DNA of 64,000 nucleotides, taken from NCBI GenBank assembly GCA_044222225.1, contig JBGANR010000009.1:1-64000 (forward strand). Direction: 5' to 3'. Both the position numbers and the translations under genes were made by a program. The notes under the pieces are model-generated. The model had not been told where the DNA came from. It saw nothing but the letters and a program-made list of their open reading frames with translations, and did not search any database. Numbering within the stretch: position 1 is the first letter of the stretch; each line of letters begins with the position of its first letter. The DNA comes from JBGANR01 sp044222225. Lineage in GTDB: Bacteria; Actinomycetota; Actinomycetes; Mycobacteriales; Mycobacteriaceae. Positions 1-7,997 of this stretch are shown here, piece by piece.

Positions 1-71
1 AGATTCCCCGCGACGTCGCCGCCCGACGGCGGACCCTGGTACAGCGTGACGCGCAGCGCTGCGTCGGGCAT
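1..71 (-). CDS. Carbon-nitrogen hydrolase (nitrilase superfamily), N-terminal fragment
   Basis: Only the first 23 codons lie in the window; the gene runs off the left edge. The ATG at 71 overlaps the agmatinase stop as TGATG. The visible start, MPDAALRVTLYQGPPSGGDV, has the beta-strand plus Q-G-P pattern typical of the N-terminus of actinobacterial carbon-nitrogen hydrolases. Translational coupling to an agmatinase suggests a shared role in amine, amide or guanidino-compound breakdown; the substrate is inferred, not shown. The catalytic Glu-Lys-Cys residues lie outside the window. Confidence 0.6.
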   Translation of the reverse strand, partial: MPDAALRVTLYQGPPSGGDVAGN

Positions 72-1027
72 CAGGCCGACGCGTTGACCGCGAGCACCGA
101 GAGAAGCTCGTACGCGACGTGCGCCGCGGCGACGCCGGTCAGCTCGGCGTGGTCGTAGGCCGGCGCGACCTCGACGATGTCGGCGCCGACGACGTCGAGA
201 CCGACCAGCGCGCGCAGCGTGTTGAGCAGCTCGCGGCTCGTCATGCCGCCGGCCTCCGGGGTGCCGGTGCCGGGGGCGTGCGCCGGATCGAGCACGTCGA
301 TGTCCACCGAGACGTAGACCGGCCCGCCCGAGAGCCGCTTGCGCATCTTCTCGATGACCCAGTTCAGGCCCTGGTTCTCGTAGTCGTCCGAGCGGATCAC
401 CTGGAAGCCGAGCACCGCGTCGTCGGTGAGGTCCTGGTCGCTGTAGAGCGGGCCGCGGGTGCCGACGTGCATGGAGCGGGTCATGTCGATGAGCCCCTCC
501 TCGCTGGCGCGGCGGAACGGGGTGCCGTGCGTGTACGGCGCGCCGAAGTAGGTGTTCCACGTGTCGAGGTGCGCGTCGAAGTGCAGCACCGCGACGGGGC
601 CCACCTCCCGCGCGATGGCACGCAGGCTGGGCAGCGCCAGGGTGTGGTCGCCGCCGAGGATGAGCACCTTGGCGCCGTCGGCGCGCAGCTCGGTGAGCGC
701 GTCGTCGGCCGTCTGCAGCGCCTCTTCGATGTCGAACGGGTTGACGGCGATGTCGCCCGCGTCCGCCACCTGCTGCACCCGGAACGGCAGCACGTCGAGC
801 GACGGGTTGTACGGCCGCAGCAGCTTCGACGACGCACGGATGTGCCCCGGCCCGAACCGCGCACCCGGGCGGTAGCTGACGCCGGAGTCGAACGGGATGC
901 CGACGATCTTCACCGCGGCGGACTCGACCTGGTCGAGTCGGGGAAGACGGGCGAACGTCTCCGGACCGCAGTAGCGCGGCACCTTGCTGGCGTCGACCGG
1001 TCCGATGGGCTGCGAGTCGTGAGTCAC
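71..1027 (-). CDS. speB: Agmatinase / ureohydrolase family protein
   Basis: Dinuclear manganese ureohydrolase expected to release urea from agmatine or a related guanidino compound. Numbered from the GTG at 1027 (318 aa), the metal-ligand motifs are complete: GGDHT at about 125-129, DAHLDT at 151-156 and DIDVLDP at 242-248, followed by APGTGTPE, which shapes the active site. Length fits the family. The GTG at 1027 is preferred because AGGA lies just upstream; a TTG at 1063 would add 12 residues but falls in a likely -35 box. It is the first gene of a coupled pair with the carbon-nitrogen hydrolase and is divergent from the XRE-cupin regulator at 1101, a likely controller. Guanidinobutyrase or guanidinopropionase activity cannot be excluded. 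Confidence 0.88.
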   Translation of the reverse strand: MTHDSQPIGPVDASKVPRYCGPETFARLPRLDQVESAAVKIVGIPFDSGVSYRPGARFGPGHIRASSKLLRPYNPSLDVLPFRVQQVADAGDIAVNPFDIEEALQTADDALTELRADGAKVLILGGDHTLALPSLRAIAREVGPVAVLHFDAHLDTWNTYFGAPYTHGTPFRRASEEGLIDMTRSMHVGTRGPLYSDQDLTDDAVLGFQVIRSDDYENQGLNWVIEKMRKRLSGGPVYVSVDIDVLDPAHAPGTGTPEAGGMTSRELLNTLRALVGLDVVGADIVEVAPAYDHAELTGVAAAHVAYELLSVLAVNASA

Positions 1028-1033
1028 GACACA

Positions 1034-1075
1034 ATCCTGTGGTGCGGGCGAGCCGGCTGTCAACTAATGTTTCAT
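1034..1075 (-). promoter_or_regulatory. Probable agmatinase promoter with a small inverted repeat
   Basis: On the minus strand a perfect TTGACA (1058-1063) is followed after 18 bases by CAGGAT (1034-1039), which ends six bases before the GTG at 1027. This would give a leaderless or near-leaderless transcript. Just upstream, ATGTTTCAT (1067-1075) has ATG/CAT arms and could bind the divergent regulator. The -35 match is direct observation; function is inferred. Confidence 0.35.
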
Positions 1076-1100
1076 AGCAGCCGACGGGCAGGAGGATCCG

Positions 1101-1691
1101 ATGTCCGACGACGCCACGGGCCGCGATGCGGTGGCGACCAGACCCCTCATCGGTCCCACGCTCAAAGCCGCCCGGACGGCGCAGCGCCGCACCCTCGACG
1201 ACGTCGCCGCCGAGGTGGCGATCACCAAGGGCTACCTCTCCAAACTGGAACGCGACCTCGTCACCGCGTCCGTCAGCACCCTCGTCCGGCTGTGCGGGGC
1301 ACTCGACATCCCCATCGGCGCCCTCTTCGACGGCCCGCCCGTCGGCCGGGTGGTACGCGCGGGCGAATATCCGCGCATCGCCTTCGGCGGCCCCGGCAGC
1401 CGCGAGTACGCCCTCACCCCTCATCGCGAACGCCGGCTGCAGGCCATCCTGTCCGAGATCACCTCGGGCGGCGGCGCCGGCGGCGAACCCTACGAGCTGC
1501 CGACCGAGGTCTCCTTCGCCTACGTCCTCGCGGGCCGGCTGCGGGTGACCTTCACCGGCCCGCCCGAGACGACCATCGACCTGGCCGAAGGCGATGCCTT
1601 CACCTACGACCCCTCCCGCCGGCACACCTTCGCCGCCGCCGAATCGGGCACCCGCGTCCTCTGGGTGCTGGCGCCCGCGCTGCCGAGCTAG
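1101..1691 (+). CDS. XRE-family regulator with C-terminal cupin domain
   Basis: A 196-residue two-domain regulator. Residues about 20-75 form a helix-turn-helix of the Cro/CI type (core ITKGYLSKLERD), and about 115-190 form a small cupin barrel likely to sense a small ligand. A strong AGGAGG lies seven bases before the ATG. The gene is divergent from agmatinase across a 73-base gap; XRE-cupin proteins often control adjacent polyamine or amino-acid catabolic genes, so it is the likely regulator of 1-1027. The ligand is unknown. Confidence 0.85.
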   Translation: MSDDATGRDAVATRPLIGPTLKAARTAQRRTLDDVAAEVAITKGYLSKLERDLVTASVSTLVRLCGALDIPIGALFDGPPVGRVVRAGEYPRIAFGGPGSREYALTPHRERRLQAILSEITSGGGAGGEPYELPTEVSFAYVLAGRLRVTFTGPPETTIDLAEGDAFTYDPSRRHTFAAAESGTRVLWVLAPALPS

Positions 1692-2509
1692 CCGTTGAAC
1701 ACGGCCGGGTCGGGGCCGATCCGCGTCCCGCGGTCGAGGGCGTCGATGGCCGCCACCTCGGCGGCCGTCAGCTCGAAGCCGGTGATGTCGAGGTTCTCGC
1801 GGATGCGCGACGGCGTCACCGACTTCGGGATGGCCACCCGGCCGGCCTGCAGATGCCAGCGCAGCAGCACCCGGGCGGGGCTGACGCCGTGCGCCGCGGC
1901 GGCGTCGGCGACGGCCGCATCGTCGAACGGCCTGCCGCGGCCGATGGGGCTCCACGCTTCGGTGACGATCCCGCGCTCGGTGTTCGCGGCTTCGTTCGCG
2001 GCGTTGCGCAGATACGGGTGCAGCTCGATCTGGTTGACGGCCGGCGTCGCCCCGCCGACCTCGGCGAGCCGCGCCAGGTTCTCGGGCAGGAAGTTGGAGA
2101 CGCCCAGCGCCTTGACGCGGCCGTCGGCGAGCGCCGTCTGCAGCGTCTCCCACGTGGTCAGGTAGGCGTCGGTCGCGGGGGCCGGCCAGTGCAGCAGGTA
2201 GAGGTCGACGGCGTCGAGACCCAGCTTCTCCAGGCTCACGTCGAGGGCGGCGAGCGGATCACCGAAGTCCGACGGCCACAGCTTCGTCGTCACGAACACC
2301 TCCTCGCGGGGCAGCCCGCCCGCCGCGATGCCCTTGCCGACGCCGCGCTCGTTGTCGTACAGCGCCGCGGCGTCGATGCTGCGGTAGCCGATCTCCAGGG
2401 CGGTCTCGACGGCCTCGGCCGCCTCGCCGTCCGGGATCTTGTAGGTGCCGAAGCCGAGCGCCGGGAGCTGCGCACCGGTGTTGAGGGTGATGTTCGGGAC
2501 GTGTGCCAT
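1688..2509 (-). CDS. Aldo/keto reductase
   Basis: NADPH-dependent oxidoreductase of the AKR superfamily, 273 aa from the ATG at 2509 (MAHVPNITLNTG). The catalytic tetrad is visible: Asp and Tyr in DAAALYDNE, Lys in TTKLW, His in LLHWP. The C-terminal AIPKSVTPSRIREN segment is the NADP-binding signature. The frame stays open further upstream, but family similarity starts at this ATG. It converges on the XRE regulator with a four-base overlap of 3' ends. Related proteins include 2,5-diketogluconate reductases and methylglyoxal reductases; the physiological substrate cannot be read from the sequence. Confidence 0.9.
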   Translation of the reverse strand: MAHVPNITLNTGAQLPALGFGTYKIPDGEAAEAVETALEIGYRSIDAAALYDNERGVGKGIAAGGLPREEVFVTTKLWPSDFGDPLAALDVSLEKLGLDAVDLYLLHWPAPATDAYLTTWETLQTALADGRVKALGVSNFLPENLARLAEVGGATPAVNQIELHPYLRNAANEAANTERGIVTEAWSPIGRGRPFDDAAVADAAAAHGVSPARVLLRWHLQAGRVAIPKSVTPSRIRENLDITGFELTAAEVAAIDALDRGTRIGPDPAVFNG

Positions 2510-2726
2510 CAGCCCACGGTAACGACGCCGCACCCGCCCGTCCGCCCGACCCGCCCACCCGGCCGGAGGCGGTCGGGCACGACGCGCCGGGGCTCGCGGG
2601 TCCTCTACCATTCCCCCGGAGCGCCCGACATCGGCCGGGCGACGGCCTGTCGGCGTGACCCGCCCGGGGCTTGGAAGGTATCGACGGATCCGGCGGACGA
2701 GTTCGGGGGTGTTCGGAATCGGTGAC

Positions 2727-4001
2727 ATGACGCCGTCCCGGTCGCCGTCGCCGATGGACTCAGGCCGGGCGACCCGTCTGGCGTGGGCGTTCGCCGCGCT
2801 CGCGGCGGTCGCGGCGGTCGGCGTCACCGCCGCCGGCCTGAAGATGGACGATCTACACGTCTACCAGCTCGGCGGACAGGCCTGGGTCGACGACGTCCGC
2901 CTCTACTCATCCGATTTCCACGCCCCGCTCGGGCTGCCGTTCACCTATCCGCCGTTCGCGGCGATGACCTTCGCGCTGCTCGCCCCGCTGCCCTGGACCG
3001 CGGCGGTCGCGGTCGTGACGGCACTCGGCGTCGCGGCGCTGGCGGCGTCCTGCGTGCTCGTCGCCTCGACGTATGTCGACGTCCCGCGTAACAGAGCCGG
3101 CCCCTTCGGCCTCCCGCGTCCGACGCCGCAGGCGACGGCCCTCGGGCTGGGGGTCGCCGCAGCCGGACTTCTCCTGGAACCGGTGCGGTCGACGCTCGGC
3201 TACGGGCAGATCAACCTCATCCTGCTCGGACTCGTCATCGCCGACTGCCTCCTACCCAAAACCCCCTGGCCACGCGGCCTGCTCATCGGCATCGCCGCCG
3301 CCGTCAAACTCACCCCCGCCGTCTTCGGCCTCTACTTCGTCGCATCCCGACAATGGCGCCCCGCAGCCGTCATCGTCGGCACGTTCATCAGCGCACACGC
3401 CCTCGCCTGGGCCGTCGCACCCCGCGAAAGCCGCGACTACTGGTTCGGCGCGCTGAGCGACCCGGCCCGGATCGGCGGGCTCGAGTTCGCCGGCAACCAG
3501 TCGGTGCGCGCGCTCGTCCACCGCTGGGGCGTGCCCGCCGGCACCGAGACCCTGCTGTGGGGCGCCGCGGTACTCGCCGTGGTCGCGGTGGCCTGGCTCG
3601 CCGTCGCCCGTTGCCGGAAGACCGGCGACGACGTCCTCGCCCTGCTCGCGACGGCCGTCGCGGGCCTGCTGTGCTCACCGGTCTCGTGGTCGCACCACTG
3701 GGTGTGGATCGCGCCGGCGGCCGTCGTGCTGCTCGTCGCCGCACGTCGCGCGGCCCGGCCCGGCGTCTGGGCCGCGGTCGGCGCCGTCCTGCTGGTCTTC
3801 GCGGTCGGGCCGCAGCGGCTGCTGCCGAACTCGGCGTGGACCTCGCTGGCCGGCACGACCCCCGAACTGGACTGGGCGGCCTGGCAGCAAGGGATCGGCG
3901 CGTCGTACGTGGTGCTCGGCGCGGTGTTCCTCGGCGCCGTCGCCTTCAGTGCACGGTTTCGACGGGCCCTGGGAACCTCACCACTCAGAAATGTCAGATA
4001 G
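2727..4001 (+). CDS. GT87 polyprenyl-phosphate-mannose-dependent alpha-mannosyltransferase, copy 1
   Basis: GT-C fold integral membrane mannosyltransferase with about ten hydrophobic segments. The first large extracytoplasmic loop contains MDDLHVY and the repeated YPPFAA motif seen in the GT87 (DUF2029) family, which adds mannose to lipomannan or PIM-type glycolipids in mycolate actinobacteria. The ATG at 2727 is chosen because it aligns with the start region of the neighbouring paralogue. The protein is about 424 aa. Its downstream neighbour is a tandem duplicate sharing both protein sequence and upstream DNA. The exact acceptor is not known. Confidence 0.8.
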   Translation: MTPSRSPSPMDSGRATRLAWAFAALAAVAAVGVTAAGLKMDDLHVYQLGGQAWVDDVRLYSSDFHAPLGLPFTYPPFAAMTFALLAPLPWTAAVAVVTALGVAALAASCVLVASTYVDVPRNRAGPFGLPRPTPQATALGLGVAAAGLLLEPVRSTLGYGQINLILLGLVIADCLLPKTPWPRGLLIGIAAAVKLTPAVFGLYFVASRQWRPAAVIVGTFISAHALAWAVAPRESRDYWFGALSDPARIGGLEFAGNQSVRALVHRWGVPAGTETLLWGAAVLAVVAVAWLAVARCRKTGDDVLALLATAVAGLLCSPVSWSHHWVWIAPAAVVLLVAARRAARPGVWAAVGAVLLVFAVGPQRLLPNSAWTSLAGTTPELDWAAWQQGIGASYVVLGAVFLGAVAFSARFRRALGTSPLRNVR

Positions 4002-4066
4002 CCGTGGCACCCTGAGAGGGCTTGGACGACAGGGTTCGACGAACGATTTCGGGGGGTGTGTTCGAC

Positions 4067-5326
4067 ATGGGTGACATGACCTCGCCCGAGACCTCGACGC
4101 CGCGGGTCGCGACGGGCGCACGCCGGTCGACGCTCCTGGCGTGGACGTTCGCCGCGATCGCCGTCGCCGCCGCCGCGGGATACATCTTCTCCGGGCTCCA
4201 GATGGACGACCTGCACGTCTACCAGAACGGCGGACGGGGCTGGGTCGACGACGTCCGCCTCTACTCGTCGGACTTCCGCGCCCCGCTCGGGCTGCCGTTC
4301 ACCTACCCGCCGTTCGCGGCGATGACCTTCGCGCTGCTCGCGCCGCTGCCCTGGAAGGCGGCCGTCGGCCTCGTCGTGGCGCTCGGCATCGCCGCGCTCG
4401 CCGCCTCCTGCGTCCTCGTGGCCGCTCGCTGCCTCGACGCCCCGCGCGCCCCGACGGGCCGCCTGTCGCGCGCCTTCGGGATGGCGCGTCCGACACCCGA
4501 CGCCACCGCGCTCGGGCTCGGCGTCACCGTCCTCGGGCTGCTCACCGAACCCGTCCGCACGACGCTCGGCTTCGGCCAGATCAACCTCATCCTGCTCGGA
4601 CTCGTCATCGCCGACTGCCTCCTACCCAAAACCCCCTGGCCACGCGGCATGCTCATCGGCATCGCCGCCGCCGTCAAACTCACCCCGGCCGTCTTCGGGT
4701 TGTTCTTCGTCGCGTCTCGACAATGGCGCCCCGCCGTCGTCATCGTCGGCACGTTCATCGGCGCACACGCCCTCGCCTGGGCCGTCGCACCCCGCGAAAG
4801 CCGCGACTACTGGTTCGGGGCCCTTCCCGACTCCGGGCGCATCGGCAACCAGGCTTATTCCGGCAACCAATCGCTGCGCGCCGTGGTCGAGCGCGCCGAT
4901 CTCGGCAGCGCGACGACGATGCTGTGGCTGGCCGGCGTGCTCGTCGTCCTCGGTCTCGCCGCGCTCGCCACCGCCCGGGCCCGCGCCGCCGGCGACGACG
5001 TCTCGGCGCTCCTCGCCGTCGCGCTCGCGGGTCTGCTGTGCTCGCCGGTCTCGTGGTCGCACCACTGGGTGTGGGTCGTGCCGGCGATCGTCGCGCTCCT
5101 GGCCACCGCGATCCGCACGATGCGCCGGTGGGCGTGGCTGTCGACGATCGCGGTGACCGCGGTGTTCGTCCTCGCGCCGCACTGGCTCATCTGGCCCCAC
5201 GACCCCGACCCGCGTGATCCGTGGACCGCCGCCGAGACCGTGGCCGCCGCGGGGTACATCCTCACGGGCCTGCTCGGGCTCGTCCTTCTGGCCCTCCTGC
5301 CCCGCCGCCGGACGGCCCTGACGTAA
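4067..5326 (+). CDS. GT87 polyprenyl-phosphate-mannose-dependent alpha-mannosyltransferase, copy 2
   Basis: Tandem paralogue of the preceding gene (419 aa) with the same topology and the same MDDLHVY, YPPFAA and VSWSHHWVW motifs. The ATG at 4067 has a run of six G about ten bases upstream that can act as ribosome binding site; an in-frame ATG at 4076 is the alternative. The two copies share stretches of identical DNA (for example 3207-3278 with 4577-4648, and about 3391-3447 with 4761-4817) inside more diverged sequence, which suggests gene conversion or recent partial duplication. The C-terminal thirds differ most. The next gene, an exporter, starts nine bases later. Confidence 0.8.
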   Translation: MGDMTSPETSTPRVATGARRSTLLAWTFAAIAVAAAAGYIFSGLQMDDLHVYQNGGRGWVDDVRLYSSDFRAPLGLPFTYPPFAAMTFALLAPLPWKAAVGLVVALGIAALAASCVLVAARCLDAPRAPTGRLSRAFGMARPTPDATALGLGVTVLGLLTEPVRTTLGFGQINLILLGLVIADCLLPKTPWPRGMLIGIAAAVKLTPAVFGLFFVASRQWRPAVVIVGTFIGAHALAWAVAPRESRDYWFGALPDSGRIGNQAYSGNQSLRAVVERADLGSATTMLWLAGVLVVLGLAALATARARAAGDDVSALLAVALAGLLCSPVSWSHHWVWVVPAIVALLATAIRTMRRWAWLSTIAVTAVFVLAPHWLIWPHDPDPRDPWTAAETVAAAGYILTGLLGLVLLALLPRRRTALT

Positions 5327-5334
5327 GGATTCAC

Positions 5335-6855
5335 ATGCCGAAGATCGAGCAGCCGACGCCACGCCGGGCGGTCGTCGATCCCACCGATCCGGCGTACAAG
5401 CCCTGGCCGGCGCTCTGGGCGATGGTCGTCGGCTTCTTCATGATCCTCGTCGACTCGACGATCGTCTCGGTCGCCACTGACGCGATCATGACCGATCTGC
5501 ACGCCGACCTCAACGCCGTCGTGTGGGTGACCAGCGCGTATCTGCTGACGTACGTCGTGCCGCTGCTGCTCTCGGGTCGCCTCGGCGACATGTTCGGCCC
5601 GAAGCGGCTGTATCTGACCGGGCTCGTCGTGTTCACGCTGAGCTCGGCCTGGTGCGGGATGGCGACGTCCATCGGCACGCTCATCGCGGCGCGCGCCGCA
5701 CAGGGCGTCGGCGCCGCGCTGCTGACGCCGCAGACGATGGCCGTCATCACCCGCACCTTCCCCGCCGAGAAGCGCGGCACCGCGATGAGCCTGTGGGGGT
5801 CGGTCGCCGGCATCGCGCTGCTGGTCGGGCCGCTCGCCGGCGGGCTGCTCGTCGACACCCTGGGCTGGGAGTGGGTGTTCTTCGTCAACCTGCCGGTCGG
5901 CGTCCTCGCGTTTGCGCTCGCCTGGCGGCTGGTCCCGAATCTGGCGACGCGCAGGCACCGCTTCGACGTGCTCGGCATCGTCCTGTCCGGCGCCGGCCTG
6001 TTCCTGCTGACGTTCGGACTGCAGGAGGGGCAGCGATACGACTGGGGCACGATCACCGGGCCGATCAGCGTGTGGTCGCTCATCATCGCCGGCCTCGTCG
6101 TGCTCGCGACCTTCGTGTGGTGGCAGACGCGGGCGCCCGAGCCGCTGATGAGCCTGTCGCTGTTCCGCGACCGCAACTTCACGCTGGCCAACCTCTCCAT
6201 CGCGACGATGGGCTTCGCCGTGACGGGCATGTCGATCCCGCTCATGCTGTTCGCGCAGAAGGCGATGGGCCTGTCGCCGATGCGTTCGGCGCTGCTGATC
6301 ATCCCGCTCGCCCTCGCCTCCGGGCTGCTCGCGGCGCCGTCCGGCCGGCTCACCGACCGCGTCCACCCCCGCTACCTGGCCGGTTTCGGCTTCGCGGCGA
6401 CGTCGGCGTCGCTGTTCTGGCTCGGCCTCGTGGCCCGTCCGGACACGCCCGTCATCGGCGTACTGGCGCCGATCGCGCTCATGGGCATCGGCAACGCGTT
6501 CATCTGGGCGCCGGTGGCGGCGACCGCCAACCGCAACCTGCCGCAGGCCCTCGCCGGAGCCGGCGCGGGCGTCTACAACATGACGCGCCAGGTCGGCGCC
6601 GTCATCGGCAGCGCGGCTGTCGGCGTGCTCATGCAGAGCCGGATGGAGCACGAGTTCGAGCCGCTCGTCGGCGACCGTCCGATCGACGCGGGCGCCGGCG
6701 GTGCGGGCACCCTGCCGCCCCCGCTGCGGCTCCCGTTCGCCGAGGCGATGGGCACGAGCATCTTCCTCCCGGCTGCCGTCCTGCTGCTCGGCCTGGCCGC
6801 GGTGCTCTGTTTCGCCCGTCCGACGCACATGATCCGGACGCCGGCCGGCGATTGA
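5335..6855 (+). CDS. MFS exporter, DHA2 (14-TMS EmrB/QacA) family
   Basis: Proton-driven multidrug-type efflux permease of 506 aa. Near the N-terminus FFMILVDSTIVSVA is the DHA2 motif D1 in helix 1; GRLGDMFGPKR is motif A; GSVAGIALLVGPLAGG is the antiporter motif C of helix 5; GWEWVFFVNLPVG follows. About 14 hydrophobic segments fit the family. The start is the ATG at 5335 with AAGGAT just before it. It may be cotranscribed with the mannosyltransferases. The substrate could be a drug or a lipid/glycolipid; nothing in the sequence decides this. Confidence 0.88.
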   Translation: MPKIEQPTPRRAVVDPTDPAYKPWPALWAMVVGFFMILVDSTIVSVATDAIMTDLHADLNAVVWVTSAYLLTYVVPLLLSGRLGDMFGPKRLYLTGLVVFTLSSAWCGMATSIGTLIAARAAQGVGAALLTPQTMAVITRTFPAEKRGTAMSLWGSVAGIALLVGPLAGGLLVDTLGWEWVFFVNLPVGVLAFALAWRLVPNLATRRHRFDVLGIVLSGAGLFLLTFGLQEGQRYDWGTITGPISVWSLIIAGLVVLATFVWWQTRAPEPLMSLSLFRDRNFTLANLSIATMGFAVTGMSIPLMLFAQKAMGLSPMRSALLIIPLALASGLLAAPSGRLTDRVHPRYLAGFGFAATSASLFWLGLVARPDTPVIGVLAPIALMGIGNAFIWAPVAATANRNLPQALAGAGAGVYNMTRQVGAVIGSAAVGVLMQSRMEHEFEPLVGDRPIDAGAGGAGTLPPPLRLPFAEAMGTSIFLPAAVLLLGLAAVLCFARPTHMIRTPAGD

Positions 6856-6858
6856 CCG

Positions 6859-6898
6859 GCGTATTGCACACAGACAGAACTCCAAGTGTGCAATACGC
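6859..6898. promoter_or_regulatory. Perfect 13-bp inverted repeat upstream of the toxin-antitoxin pair
   Basis: GCGTATTGCACAC (6859-6871) and its exact reverse complement (6886-6898) flank a 14-base spacer, 15 bases before the antitoxin ATG. There is no T-tract, so it looks more like an operator for autorepression by the HTH antitoxin than a terminator for the exporter gene that ends at 6855. It could serve both roles. Confidence 0.55.
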
Positions 6899-6913
6899 GA
6901 GTAGGGTGGGCCC

Positions 6914-7273
6914 ATGTCGCTGACGAGCCTGACCATCAGCCCCGAGGACGTGGGCACCAGCCGGACCGGTACACGGCCCGCCTGGCTGGATCAAGTCGCC
7001 GCCTTCGTCCAGAAGGCCGCAGCCGACGGCGAGACCGTGACAGTGACGGCCGAGTTGCAGATGATGACGCCGGAAGAGGTCGCCGCCGCGATGGGGGTGT
7101 CGCGGTCGACGATCTCGCGAAGGATCAAGGCGGGCGAACTTCACGCGGTCAAGGTCGGCAACCGCAACCGGATCCCATACCTCGAGTTCAAGCGATTCTG
7201 GCGCGCGACAATGGCCGACATCGTGGACCTCACGAGCGACGACATCGAGGCCGATCTCTTTGACGACGAGTAG
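6914..7273 (+). CDS. HTH/excisionase-type antitoxin
   Basis: A 119-residue protein with a MerR/excisionase-like winged helix: MTPEEVAAAMGVSRSTISRR followed by a basic wing (about residues 50-95). Its acidic C-terminus (DDIEADLFDDE) overlaps the following PIN-domain gene by 14 bases. HTH-type partners of PIN ribonucleases are antitoxins that bind DNA through the N-terminal part and mask the toxin through the tail, so this is most likely the autoregulating antitoxin of a type II module. The palindrome 15 bases upstream is a plausible operator. Pairing is inferred from arrangement and domain types. Confidence 0.75.
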   Translation: MSLTSLTISPEDVGTSRTGTRPAWLDQVAAFVQKAAADGETVTVTAELQMMTPEEVAAAMGVSRSTISRRIKAGELHAVKVGNRNRIPYLEFKRFWRATMADIVDLTSDDIEADLFDDE

Positions 7274-7961
7274 GACCGTCGTCTTCCTCGATGCGAACAT
7301 CCTCGCCAAGCCTGTGACCCGCACCTTCCTCATGGCAGGCGGCATGCCGAGCGGCTTCCACGCGGTGTGGAGCGAGACGTCGGAGACCGAGGCCGTCCGG
7401 CATATGCGGCCGCGCGCGACATCTCCGGCGGTCATCCGTCGACGACTCGGCGCTGATCTCTCGCCGACCGGAGACGTCGCCGGCCGATTCCTCGCGACGA
7501 GAGCGGCCGACCGTCAGATCCTCGCCGACACGGTCGCGGCAGGTGCACGCTTCCTCATCACCGAGGACGTCGACGACTACGCCCCGGACGATCTCGCCCA
7601 GACCGGCGTCGCCGCCGTCAACCCCGACCTGTTTCTGGCCGAACGACTGGCGCGGGCGGCGTACGCGCTCGTCATCGAACTGTTCGCAGAGCGGCAGAAC
7701 ACGCCACGCCGCACGCAGGCGGAGTTACACGCGGCGGTGGCCCGACAGCATCCGCGATTGTTCGCCGCTCACGCCGACCTCATCCCCGACACCCGGCCCG
7801 GAACAGCCGGCCAGGCGGCGCCTGCCGTCGTCTTCCGTGGCAGACGGTGCCTCCGTTGCGAAGATCTGGTCGACGCCCCGACCGATGTCGTCGGCGGAGT
7901 CTGCGCAGCGTGTCGCCCGGCCCGTTCCTGCGCGCCGTCTCCGTTCCCGCGCGTCATATAG
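7260..7961 (+). CDS. PIN-domain toxin with C-terminal zinc-ribbon-like tail
   Basis: Probable Mg-dependent ribonuclease toxin. The N-terminus FLDANIL carries the first PIN aspartate, TSETEA a glutamate, AADRQILADT a second aspartate and TEDVDDY the last acidic cluster, so the catalytic set looks intact. At 233 aa it is longer than VapC (about 130 aa). The extension ends with a CLRCEDLV ... GGVCAAC pair that could bind zinc, unusual for a small PIN toxin. Start is a TTG at 7260 inside the antitoxin gene, with GAGG nine bases upstream, implying translational coupling. The last codons and the stop lie inside the hairpin at 7936-7981. Confidence 0.75.
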   Translation: MTTSRTVVFLDANILAKPVTRTFLMAGGMPSGFHAVWSETSETEAVRHMRPRATSPAVIRRRLGADLSPTGDVAGRFLATRAADRQILADTVAAGARFLITEDVDDYAPDDLAQTGVAAVNPDLFLAERLARAAYALVIELFAERQNTPRRTQAELHAAVARQHPRLFAAHADLIPDTRPGTAGQAAPAVVFRGRRCLRCEDLVDAPTDVVGGVCAACRPARSCAPSPFPRVI

Positions 7962-7981
7962 ACCGAGCGGGAACGGAGACG
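7936..7981. terminator. Bidirectional terminator-like hairpin
   Basis: A perfect 15-bp inverted repeat, CGTCTCCGTTCCCGC (7936-7950) and its complement (7967-7981), with a 16-base loop. It lies between the convergent PIN toxin (stop at 7959-7961, inside the loop) and phaZ (stop at 7998). The stem is GC-rich without a T-run, as often seen in actinobacterial terminators. The left arm encodes part of the toxin C-terminus. Confidence 0.6.
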
Positions 7982-7997
7982 ACGTGCAGGAGCGGCG

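Noticed and set aside
119..2725. An 868-codon plus-strand frame across agmatinase, the XRE regulator and the aldo/keto reductase
   Set aside because: It runs over three real genes on both strands and has shadow composition (Arg, Val, Gly rich) without motifs.
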